Position numbers and translations under genes: made by a program
Notes under the pieces: generated by a model
The model's input: the letters and a program-made list of their open reading frames with translations, nothing else
Told to the model about the DNA's origin: nothing
Databases searched by the model: none
In this document: positions 1 to 6,800 of the stretch, piece after piece
How positions within the stretch are numbered: position 1 is the stretch's first letter
How the letters are laid out: each line of letters opens with the position of its first letter
DNA from: Agromyces atrinae
Lineage (GTDB): Bacteria > Actinomycetota > Actinomycetes > Actinomycetales > Microbacteriaceae
NCBI RefSeq assembly: GCF_013407835.1
Contig: NZ_JACCBI010000001.1
Span: 3,162,001 to 3,226,000 of the forward strand
Direction: 5' to 3'
DNA length: 64,000 nt

Positions 1-485
1 AAGATGTCATCGAGTGGCTCGGTGAGGTCGTGCGCCAGGTCGACTCGAGCCTCGTCGACGAGTGGTCGGAACTCGTGAACCCCACGGCGGAGGGCGAGAT
101 CGTCGTGCCTCCTGCCCCGCCGAGCGTCGTCGCGAACCGCCGCGCCTTCACCGTCCTCGTGCGGAACGAGCTCTTCCGTCGCGTGCAGCTCGCCGCCCTC
201 GAGCGCGATGAGGAGCTCGCCGAACTCGACCCCGATGTGGGTTGGCCGGCGGTGCTCGACGCGTACTACGGCGAGCACGACGAGATCCTCACCGGGCCCG
301 CCGCGCGCTCGCCGCGCATGATCGAGATCGACGAGAACGCGGGGCCCGGGCTCTGGCGTGCGACGCAGATCATCAGCGACCCCGAGGGTGATCTCGACTG
401 GCGCATCCACGCCGAGATCGACCTCGACGCGTCGACCGATGAGGGCGCCGCGGTCGTGCGCATCACGGGTGCCGGGCGGCTCTGA
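1..485 (+). CDS. DEAD/DEAH-box helicase with DUF3516, C-terminal fragment
   Basis: The frame is open from the left edge and stops at TGA 483-485, so only about the last 160 residues are present; the helicase core lies outside. The visible part resembles the DUF3516 region that follows the two RecA-like domains in a family of actinobacterial superfamily 2 helicases: an RRAFTVLVRNELFRR helix, a GPAARSP segment, and closing WRATQII and DWRIHAEIDLD strands. These helicases are presumed to act on RNA or DNA in the cytoplasm; the role of DUF3516 is unknown. The internal GTG at 30 is not the true start because the frame continues upstream of it. The family call is from recall of the domain and cannot be tested here. 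Confidence 0.7.
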   Translation, partial: DVIEWLGEVVRQVDSSLVDEWSELVNPTAEGEIVVPPAPPSVVANRRAFTVLVRNELFRRVQLAALERDEELAELDPDVGWPAVLDAYYGEHDEILTGPAARSPRMIEIDENAGPGLWRATQIISDPEGDLDWRIHAEIDLDASTDEGAAVVRITGAGRL

Positions 486-488
486 CAC

Positions 489-525
489 CGCTCGACGCGC
501 AATCGAGAGGCCTCGACGAGCGTTT
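489..525 (+). terminator. Hairpin terminator after the helicase gene
   Basis: Outer arms CGCTCG (489-494) and CGAGCG (517-522) enclose a second hairpin TCGAG-AGGC-CTCGA (503-516), and the outer arm is followed by TTTCTG. It begins 4 bases after the helicase stop, where a factor-independent terminator would sit. Confidence 0.5.
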
Positions 526-601
526 CTGCTCATGTGAGCGAACCAGGTGAACGCTGTGTAAAAGAGCGGTGCGGGGGGTACCGCGTGTCGGAGCGGATAC
601 A

Positions 602-651
602 TAGGCTACGGAACGCACCCCCCGATCGAGTGCCCCTCATCGAGGGGGCAC
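602..651 (+). promoter_or_regulatory. Possible promoter -10 and 5'-UTR hairpin before the secreted nuclease
   Basis: TAGGCT at 602-607 fits an actinobacterial TANNNT -10 hexamer. If used, transcription would start near 614. The leader would then contain a strong hairpin: GTGCCCCT (630-637) pairs with AGGGGGCAC (643-651), followed by TTTCG, ending about 20 bases before the start codon. It could be a second terminator for the upstream gene or an attenuator/stabiliser for the nuclease mRNA; sequence alone does not decide. Confidence 0.4.
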
Positions 652-672
652 TTTCGACTGATGGAGACACGA

Positions 673-3600
673 ATGCGCCGTCGCACGACGTTCAGACTCA
701 TGGCCCTCGCCACAGCGGGAGCGCTCGCCGGAGGGCTGTTCGCCACAGTTCCGGCGTACGCCGCCGATGTGACGCACACGATCGCCGAAGTGCAGGGCAC
801 CGGCGCCGCGACCCCGCTCGCCGGGCAGACCGTCACCGTCGACGGCGTGCTCACGGGCGACTACCGAACGGGCGGGTACCGCGGCATCACGATCCAGACC
901 GAGGGATCGGGCGGGGTGGATGCCGGTGACGGCGCTTCCGACGGCGTCTTCGTCTTCCTCGGCAACGCTGCGGCTCCCGGTGAGACGGGTGACCTCGTGC
1001 GGGTCACCGGTCGCGCCGAGGAGTTCAACGGCCAGACCCAGATCAACGTCGGTGCGACGGGCGGCACGGTCGAACTCATCACGGCCGCCGTCGGTCTTCC
1101 CGAGGCGACGCCGCTGCCCGACTCGGTCATCGGTGCCGACCGCGAGCAGTTCGAGTCGATGCTCGTCTCGCCCGAGGGCACCTACCGTGTGGTCTCGAGC
1201 CACACCCTCTTCAGCTTCGGCGAGCTGTGGCTCACCGCCGGCGAGACCCTGCCCGTGAAGAACACCGAGCAGGTGCAGCCGGGCGAGGAGGCTCAGGCGA
1301 TCGCCGCAGCCAACCGCGCCGCGCGACTCCTGCTCGACGACGGCTGGTCGACGCGCGTCGACAACGCCGCACACCCCAACGACCAGCCGTACTTCACGGC
1401 CGACACCGTCGTTCGGAACGGTGACACCGTCGTGTTCCCCGAGACGCCGTACGTGCTCGGCTGGGGCTTCAACGAGTGGCGCCTCCAGCCCACCGAGCCC
1501 ATCGACAGCGAGAGCCCCGCCGAACTGAAGCCGACGTTCGAGTCGACGAACCCGCGCCCCGAGACGGCCCCCGAGGTCGGCGGCGACGTGCAGATCGGCG
1601 CATTCAACGTCTTCAACTACTTCACGACCCTGACGCAGGACAACTCGCAGGCGCGCGGTGCAGCGACGCCCGAGCAGTTCGCGATCCAGAAGTCGAAGAT
1701 CGTCGCCGCCATCACGGGCCTCGACGCCGACATCGTCGCACTGCAGGAGATCGAGAACTCGGTGAAGCTCGGGCTCGCACCCGACACCGCGCTCGCCGAC
1801 CTCGTCGCGGGTCTCAACGAGGCCGCCGGCGCCGATGTCTGGAGCTACGTCGCGACCCCGGCCGCACTCCACGACGCCGCGATCACCGACTTCATCACGA
1901 ACGCCATCATCTACCGCAACGACGTCGTGACCCCCGTCGGCGACAGCCTGACGACGGTCGACGAGACCGTGTGGGACATCGCTCGCGAGCCCATCGCGCA
2001 GGCCTTCGAACTGTCGACCGGCAAGGTGCTGAGCGTCGTCGCCAACCACTTCAAGTCGAAGAGCCCGCCCTCGCCGAACCCCGGTGAGCCGGCCGACGGC
2101 CAGGGCCACTTCACCGCCGAGCGCGTCGAGCAGGCGCAGGCCCTCCTCGCCTTCACCGACGAGGTCACCGCGGCCGCCGGCAGCGACGACGTGTACCTCA
2201 TCGGCGACTTCAACTCGTACGCCCAGGAAGACCCGATCGACGTCTTCACCGAGGCCGGCTGGACCGACCTCGTGCCGGCGAAGGCTCCCGGCCAGTACAC
2301 CTACACGTTCGACGGCGAGCTCGGTTCGCTCGACCACGTCATCGCGAGCCCCTCGGCCGCGGCGACCGTGACCGGTGTCGGTGTCTGGAACATCAACTCG
2401 CCCGAGTGGAGCGACCGGGGCTACGCCTACGGTGCGACCAACCCGGGTGACCCGTTCCGCTCGAGCGACCACGATCCCGTGCTCGTCGGCGTCTCCTCCG
2501 AGGTCGTGCCCGTCGACATCGACATCGTCACGATCAACGACTTCCACGGTCGTATCGAACCCGACGGCGCATCGGCCGGAGCAGCCGTGCTCGCCGGTGC
2601 CGTGCAGCAGGTGCGCGCCGAGAACCCGAACACGATCTTCGCCGCAGCGGGCGACCTCATCGGAGCCTCGACGTTCACGTCCTTCATCCAAGACGACAAC
2701 CCCACGATCGACGCGCTCAACGCCGCCGGCCTCGACGTGAGCGCCGCCGGAAACCACGAATTCGACCAGGGCTGGGCCGATCTCCGCGATCGCGTGCAGG
2801 ACCGCGCCGACTTCGAGTACATCTCGTCGAACGTCTTCCTGAAAGACAGTGACGAGCACGCCCTCGCGCCGTACTACACCGAGACCCTCGACGGCGTGAC
2901 CGTCGGATTCATCGGTGCGGTCACCGAAGAGCTCGAGTCGCTCGTGAGCCCGGCGGGTATCGCCGACCTCGAGGTGCGCGACGTCGTCGACTCGGTCAAC
3001 GCCGTCGCCGCCGACCTCACCGACGGTGACGACTCGAACGGCGAGGCCGACGTGCTCGTGCTCCTCGTGCACGAGGGTGCGGCGACGACCGCCATCGGCA
3101 GCGTCACCGACAACTCGGTGTTCGGTCAGATCGTGCAGGGAGTCGACCCCGGCATCGCCGCGATCGTCTCGGCGCACACCCACCTGGCCTACAACCACGT
3201 CGTCGGCGACACGCTCGTCGTCTCGGCGGGCCAGTACGGTCAGTACTTCGGTCAGATGAAGCTCTCGGTCGACCCCGTGACGAAGGAGCTCCTCTCCATC
3301 ACGAACGAACTGAAGCCGCTCGTCACGGTCAACCCGGCTCCGGCTCCGCCGACACCGCTCTACCCGGCTGTGCCCGAGGTGCAGGCGATCGTCGACGAGG
3401 CGAAGGCCGTGGCCGACGTGCTCGGTGCCGAGAAGGTCGGCGACATCACGGGTGACTTCAACCGTGCACTGCAGCCCGGCACCGACTCGCAGGGCAACCC
3501 GACGCTCGTCGAGAACCGCGGTGCGGAGTCGACGCTCGGCAACTTCGTCGCCGACGTCCAGCTGTGGGCCGCGAACCAGGACCGCGAGGTCGACATCGCC

Positions 3601-4692
3601 TTCATGAACCCGGGCGGCCTGCGCGCCGATCTGCCGTTCGCGTCGCGCGGTGCCAATGACCCCGACGGCAACGTCACCTACCGCGAGGCGGCCAACGTGC
3701 AGCCCTTCGCCAACACCCTCTTCACGCTCACCCTCACCGGCGAGCAGGTCAAGAAGGTGCTCGAAGAGCAGTGGCAGCCCGCGGGTGCGTCGCGGCCGTT
3801 CCTCAAGCTCGGTGTGAACTCCGAGCTCGAGTACACGTACGACCCGACGGCCGCGGCCGGAGCGCGCATCACGAGCATCACGCTCGCGGGCGAGCCCCTC
3901 GACCCTGCGGCGAGCTACGACGTCGTCGCGAACTCGTTCCTCGCCGCCGGCGGTGACAACTTCACGACGCTCGGCCAGGGCACGAACCGCGCCGACTCGG
4001 GCAAGATCGACCTGCAGTCGATGGTCGACTACTTCGCCGCGAACGGCTCGGCGAGCCCCGACTACGCGCAGCGTGCCGTCGGCGTCGTCATCTCGCCGCC
4101 CTCCGGTGAGGCGTACGCCGCAGGCGAGACGGTCACCCTCGACCTGTCGTCGCTCGACTTCTCGACGACCGAACCCGCCGCGGGCGAAGTGACGGTCTCG
4201 CTCGGCGACACCGTGCTCGGCACGGCGCCGGTCGATCGCACTCCGGTGCCGACGACCGATGAGGGAGGTCGCGCGAGCGTCGAGATCACCATCCCGACGG
4301 GAGTCAGCGGCCCGCAGGTGCTCGAGGTCGCCGTCGCTGCGACGGGAACCTCCGTCTCGGTGCCGATCGTCGTGGCCGAGGAGCAGCCGCCGCAGCAGCC
4401 CATCTCGACGGTGACCCTCGGTGCTCCGAGCAAGTTCCTCGTCAAGTCGGGTTCGTCGCTCTCGTACACGGCGTACGTGATCGCACTCGGTGAGGGCAAC
4501 GCCGTCGGCACGCTCACCGTCTACGACGGCTCGAAGGCCGTCGGCACCGCCGAGCTCACCGGTGACTCGAACCGCGCGACAGTGAAGATCTCGGGACTCT
4601 CCCGCGGCCTGCACCTGCTCTCGGCACGATACGTCGGCACGGAGCCCTACACCGACTCGCGGTCGATCCCGCTTCCGGTCCTCGCCTGGTAG
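673..4692 (+). CDS. Secreted ExeM/NucH-type endonuclease fused to 5'-nucleotidase
   Basis: A 1339-residue exported enzyme that should cleave extracellular nucleic acid and dephosphorylate the nucleotides released. Order: signal peptide (arginines, hydrophobic core, ending AYA-AD); an OB-fold-like region (~40-150) as in YhcR/ExeM nucleases; an endonuclease/exonuclease/phosphatase domain from ~306 (GAFNVFNY, ALQEIEN, IGDFNSYAQEDP, SSDHDPV); a calcineurin-like metallophosphatase from ~617 (TINDFHG, AAGDLIGAS, AAGNHEFDQGW, SAHTHLAYN); the 5'-nucleotidase C-terminal domain (~920-1130, NPGGLRADL, NSFLAAGGDNF); and Ig-like modules to the end. No LPXTG or C-terminal membrane segment is visible, so it is probably released. 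ATG 673 is preferred over ATG 661 because GGAG at 663-666 is well spaced as its ribosome site. It probably serves scavenging of phosphate and nucleosides from external DNA. Confidence 0.9.
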   Translation: MRRRTTFRLMALATAGALAGGLFATVPAYAADVTHTIAEVQGTGAATPLAGQTVTVDGVLTGDYRTGGYRGITIQTEGSGGVDAGDGASDGVFVFLGNAAAPGETGDLVRVTGRAEEFNGQTQINVGATGGTVELITAAVGLPEATPLPDSVIGADREQFESMLVSPEGTYRVVSSHTLFSFGELWLTAGETLPVKNTEQVQPGEEAQAIAAANRAARLLLDDGWSTRVDNAAHPNDQPYFTADTVVRNGDTVVFPETPYVLGWGFNEWRLQPTEPIDSESPAELKPTFESTNPRPETAPEVGGDVQIGAFNVFNYFTTLTQDNSQARGAATPEQFAIQKSKIVAAITGLDADIVALQEIENSVKLGLAPDTALADLVAGLNEAAGADVWSYVATPAALHDAAITDFITNAIIYRNDVVTPVGDSLTTVDETVWDIAREPIAQAFELSTGKVLSVVANHFKSKSPPSPNPGEPADGQGHFTAERVEQAQALLAFTDEVTAAAGSDDVYLIGDFNSYAQEDPIDVFTEAGWTDLVPAKAPGQYTYTFDGELGSLDHVIASPSAAATVTGVGVWNINSPEWSDRGYAYGATNPGDPFRSSDHDPVLVGVSSEVVPVDIDIVTINDFHGRIEPDGASAGAAVLAGAVQQVRAENPNTIFAAAGDLIGASTFTSFIQDDNPTIDALNAAGLDVSAAGNHEFDQGWADLRDRVQDRADFEYISSNVFLKDSDEHALAPYYTETLDGVTVGFIGAVTEELESLVSPAGIADLEVRDVVDSVNAVAADLTDGDDSNGEADVLVLLVHEGAATTAIGSVTDNSVFGQIVQGVDPGIAAIVSAHTHLAYNHVVGDTLVVSAGQYGQYFGQMKLSVDPVTKELLSITNELKPLVTVNPAPAPPTPLYPAVPEVQAIVDEAKAVADVLGAEKVGDITGDFNRALQPGTDSQGNPTLVENRGAESTLGNFVADVQLWAANQDREVDIAFMNPGGLRADLPFASRGANDPDGNVTYREAANVQPFANTLFTLTLTGEQVKKVLEEQWQPAGASRPFLKLGVNSELEYTYDPTAAAGARITSITLAGEPLDPAASYDVVANSFLAAGGDNFTTLGQGTNRADSGKIDLQSMVDYFAANGSASPDYAQRAVGVVISPPSGEAYAAGETVTLDLSSLDFSTTEPAAGEVTVSLGDTVLGTAPVDRTPVPTTDEGGRASVEITIPTGVSGPQVLEVAVAATGTSVSVPIVVAEEQPPQQPISTVTLGAPSKFLVKSGSSLSYTAYVIALGEGNAVGTLTVYDGSKAVGTAELTGDSNRATVKISGLSRGLHLLSARYVGTEPYTDSRSIPLPVLAW

Positions 4693-4720
4693 CCCACCCG
4701 ACGCTCCGACGGGAACAGAT

Positions 4721-4746
4721 CGGCGGTCCGCGTGAGCGGGCCGCCG
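4721..4746 (+). terminator. GC-rich hairpin terminator after the nuclease gene
   Basis: CGGCGGTCCGC (4721-4731), loop GTGA, GCGGGCCGCCG (4736-4746): an 11-bp stem with one G-U pair, starting 28 bases after the nuclease stop. There is no U-tract, as in many actinobacterial terminators. Confidence 0.65.
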
Positions 4747-4772
4747 GTCTCATCGTCGTAACATGCCGCGGG

Positions 4773-4778
4773 TAGTCT
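4773..4778 (+). promoter_or_regulatory. -10 TAGTCT, probable leaderless start of the copper-trio gene
   Basis: TAGTCT lies 7 bases before the GTG start at 4786, so the predicted transcription start falls on or next to the start codon. No Shine-Dalgarno sequence is present. The same geometry recurs at other genes in this window. Confidence 0.5.
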
Positions 4779-4785
4779 GGTCTTC

Positions 4786-5397
4786 GTGAACGCACGAGCG
4801 AGACGGGTAGCGCAGGGCGCGGTCGTCGCCGCGTTCGCCACTCTCGTCGCCGCGCTGTCGCACACCGTCGGCGGTGGCGCGGCTCCCGGCGCGCTCGCGC
4901 TCGTTCTGGCCTTCGCCTTCTCGACCTTCGTCTGCATTCCGCTCGTCGGTCGCCGTATCTCCCTCGCTCGCTCGAGCGTCGCCATCGTGCTCGCGCAGGC
5001 GGCGCTCCACGTGCTCTACTCGATCGGCACGCCCTCTGCCGGGCTCGGCGCATCGAGCACCGTCTCGGCGCACGACCACTCCGCGGGCTTCGTCGGCGCG
5101 ATCGCTCCGGCGAGCGGATCGTCGATGATGCACCTCGACGCGACCATGCTCGCGGCCCACGCCGCGGCCGCCGTCGTCACGATCCTCGCCGTCCGCTACG
5201 CCGACCGCGCGGCCCTCGCCGTCTCGTCGGTCGTCGCGCACGTCGTGCGGTCCCTGCGGCCGCAGTTCGTCCTTCCCGTCATCCTTCCGCGCCCCGCTCG
5301 CGTCAGTGCAGCTCCGATCACGCTTCCCCTCGCCGCTCACGTCGCCGCCGGCATCCGTCGCCGGGGTCCTCCGCAGGGTGCTGTCGCGTTCGTCTGA
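4786..5397 (+). CDS. Integral membrane protein of the YcnI/CopC copper trio
   Basis: A 203-residue protein with several hydrophobic segments (about residues 8-30, 33-55, 63-80 and 120-140). Between the membrane segments there is a His/Met-bearing stretch (SAHDHSAGF, then SSMMHLDATMLAAHAA), which would suit copper or another soft metal. It is followed 71 bases later by a DUF1775/YcnI gene and then CopC, a combination seen in actinobacterial copper loci, so a role in copper uptake or delivery at the membrane is inferred. I do not recognise a named family and cannot identify catalytic residues. The GTG start is supported by the leaderless -10 at 4773 rather than by a ribosome-binding site. The C-terminal ~50 residues are Arg/Pro-rich and probably cytoplasmic. 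Confidence 0.7.
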   Translation: MNARARRVAQGAVVAAFATLVAALSHTVGGGAAPGALALVLAFAFSTFVCIPLVGRRISLARSSVAIVLAQAALHVLYSIGTPSAGLGASSTVSAHDHSAGFVGAIAPASGSSMMHLDATMLAAHAAAAVVTILAVRYADRAALAVSSVVAHVVRSLRPQFVLPVILPRPARVSAAPITLPLAAHVAAGIRRRGPPQGAVAFV

Positions 5398-5468
5398 ACG
5401 CACCGCCATTCCCCCTGTATTCGGGCGAGTCCAATCCGGCGCTCGCCCCTGCTCCGAAGGATCCTGAT

Positions 5469-6152
5469 ATGAAGCTCCGTACCCCCGCCCTCGCCGTCTC
5501 CGCTCTCGGCGCCGGCGCCCTCCTCGCCCTCGCCGCGCCGCTCGCCGCGAGCGCTCATGTCACCGTCACGCCGAACAGCACGGCGGCCGGCAGCTACGCC
5601 GTGCTCACGTTCGCCTACGGCCACGGCTGCGAAGGCTCGCCGACGACGGCCCTGACGATCGACATCCCCGAGGGCATCAACAGTGTCACCCCGGGCCTCA
5701 ACTCGAACTACACGATCGAGAAGATCGCCGACGGCGACCGTACCTCGCAGGTCGTCTACACCGCGGTCACGCCGATCGCCGACGGCTTCCGCGACACCGT
5801 CGACATCCAGGTGCAGCTGCCCGAAGATGCCGCGGGCGAGACGCTCGCCTTCCCGGTGCTGCAGTCGTGCGAGACGGGCGAGACCAACTGGAGCGACCCC
5901 GACCAGTCGGCCGACGCTCCCGCCCCGATCATCGAGGTGACCGAGGCGACGGGTGACGGCCACGGCCACAGCGCGTCGACCGACGAGCACGCCGAGGGTG
6001 ACGAGCACGCCGAGACCGAAGAGGCCGCCGCCACGACGACCGCGTCGAGCGACGACACCGTCGCGCGCATCCTCGGTGCGGGTGGTCTCGTCGTCGGTGC
6101 CGTCGGCATCATCCTCGCGATCACGGCGCGCCGCTCCCGCAAGGACGCGTAA
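5469..6152 (+). CDS. YcnI-family copper-binding membrane protein (DUF1775)
   Basis: A 227-residue exported protein: signal peptide to ASA, then a mature chain beginning with His (HVTVTPN), the DUF1775 beta-sandwich (~30-160), a His/Glu-rich linker (GHGHSASTDEHAEGDEHAE), and a C-terminal transmembrane helix followed by RRSRKD, which anchors it outside the cytoplasm. In characterised YcnI the N-terminal His forms a one-histidine Cu(II) site; that His is conserved here, and a Trp that could complete the site is seen in TNWSDPDQ. The linker histidines may give extra metal binding. GAAGGA at 5456-5461 is a suitable ribosome site. The stop overlaps the copC start (TAATG), so the two are translationally coupled. 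Confidence 0.85.
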   Translation: MKLRTPALAVSALGAGALLALAAPLAASAHVTVTPNSTAAGSYAVLTFAYGHGCEGSPTTALTIDIPEGINSVTPGLNSNYTIEKIADGDRTSQVVYTAVTPIADGFRDTVDIQVQLPEDAAGETLAFPVLQSCETGETNWSDPDQSADAPAPIIEVTEATGDGHGHSASTDEHAEGDEHAETEEAAATTTASSDDTVARILGAGGLVVGAVGIILAITARRSRKDA

Positions 6153-6736
6153 TGCGCGTCATCCGGGTCGCCGGTGTGTTCGCGGCATCCGCCCTGCTCA
6201 TCGGCCTGTCGGCGATGCCGGCATCAGCGCACAACTACGTCGTCGGGTCGTCGCCCGAGCAGGGCGCGGTCGTCACGACGCAGCCGGGGTTCGTGTCGCT
6301 CACGACCAACGACGCTCTCATCGAGGGCGGCGTGACGGTCATGGAGGTCACCGGGCCCGACGGCCTGTACTACGGTGACGGCTGCGCGACGATCGACGGA
6401 CCGACGGTGTCGATGGACGCCGAGCTCGGCGCGGCCGGCGAGTACACGGTCGCGTGGCAGGTCGTCTCGACCGATGGACACCCGATCTCGGATGAGTTCA
6501 CGTTCGACTGGCAGCCGGCAGAGGGCGAGACTCTCGCCGAGGGCGTCGAGTCGGCGCCGACGTGCGCCGACGGCACCGACCCGCAAGCCGGAGACGCCGC
6601 CGAGGCCGAGGGCGAGACCGACGCGCCCGCAGCGGACGCCGGCATCGACTCGGGTGTGCTGTGGATCGGTGGTGCGGTGCTGTTCGCCGCGCTCGCCGCT
6701 CTCATCACCTGGCTGCTCGTCCGCCGCCGCCCGTAA
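6152..6736 (+). CDS. copC: CopC-domain copper-binding protein with C-terminal membrane anchor
   Basis: A 194-residue protein: signal peptide ending SASA, mature N-terminus HNYVVGSSPEQG, a CopC beta-barrel (~25-120), an acidic Ala/Glu linker, then a transmembrane helix (GAVLFAALAALITWLLV) and an Arg tail. CopC binds Cu(II) through the N-terminal amine and His plus an Asp and a His in a DGH motif; both elements are visible (His right after the cleavage site; STDGHPISDEFTF). Its start overlaps the ycnI stop. It likely holds periplasm-side copper together with YcnI and the membrane protein encoded at 4786. The 3' end faces a convergent gene across a shared terminator. Confidence 0.87.
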   Translation: MRVIRVAGVFAASALLIGLSAMPASAHNYVVGSSPEQGAVVTTQPGFVSLTTNDALIEGGVTVMEVTGPDGLYYGDGCATIDGPTVSMDAELGAAGEYTVAWQVVSTDGHPISDEFTFDWQPAEGETLAEGVESAPTCADGTDPQAGDAAEAEGETDAPAADAGIDSGVLWIGGAVLFAALAALITWLLVRRRP

Positions 6737-6749
6737 TACCAGCATCACC

Positions 6750-6796
6750 CGACACCCCACCCGCGAGTTGCTCGGCAGCTCGCGGGTGGGGTGTCG
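6750..6796. terminator. Bidirectional terminator between copC and the CWB2 metallopeptidase
   Basis: A perfect inverted repeat with 18-bp arms: CGACACCCCACCCGCGAG at 6750-6767 and its complement at 6779-6796, separated by an 11-base loop. It lies between two convergent genes, 13 bases past the copC stop and 4 bases past the opposing stop, so it can serve both strands. Confidence 0.85.
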
Positions 6797-6800
6797 TGCG

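Noticed and set aside
546..552. PhoP box upstream of the phosphate-releasing nuclease
   Set aside because: A single GTTCACC (minus strand) is present, but the required second direct repeat 11 bases away is not, so phosphate control is not supported by this site.
637..4614. A ~1325-codon open frame on the minus strand opposite the nuclease gene
   Set aside because: It is the shadow of a very GC-rich coding strand: the product is an Arg/Glu/Asp/Val-rich string without domains, while the plus strand gives clear nuclease and nucleotidase motifs. The same holds for the minus frame at 33878-38089 and the plus frame at 6375-9140.
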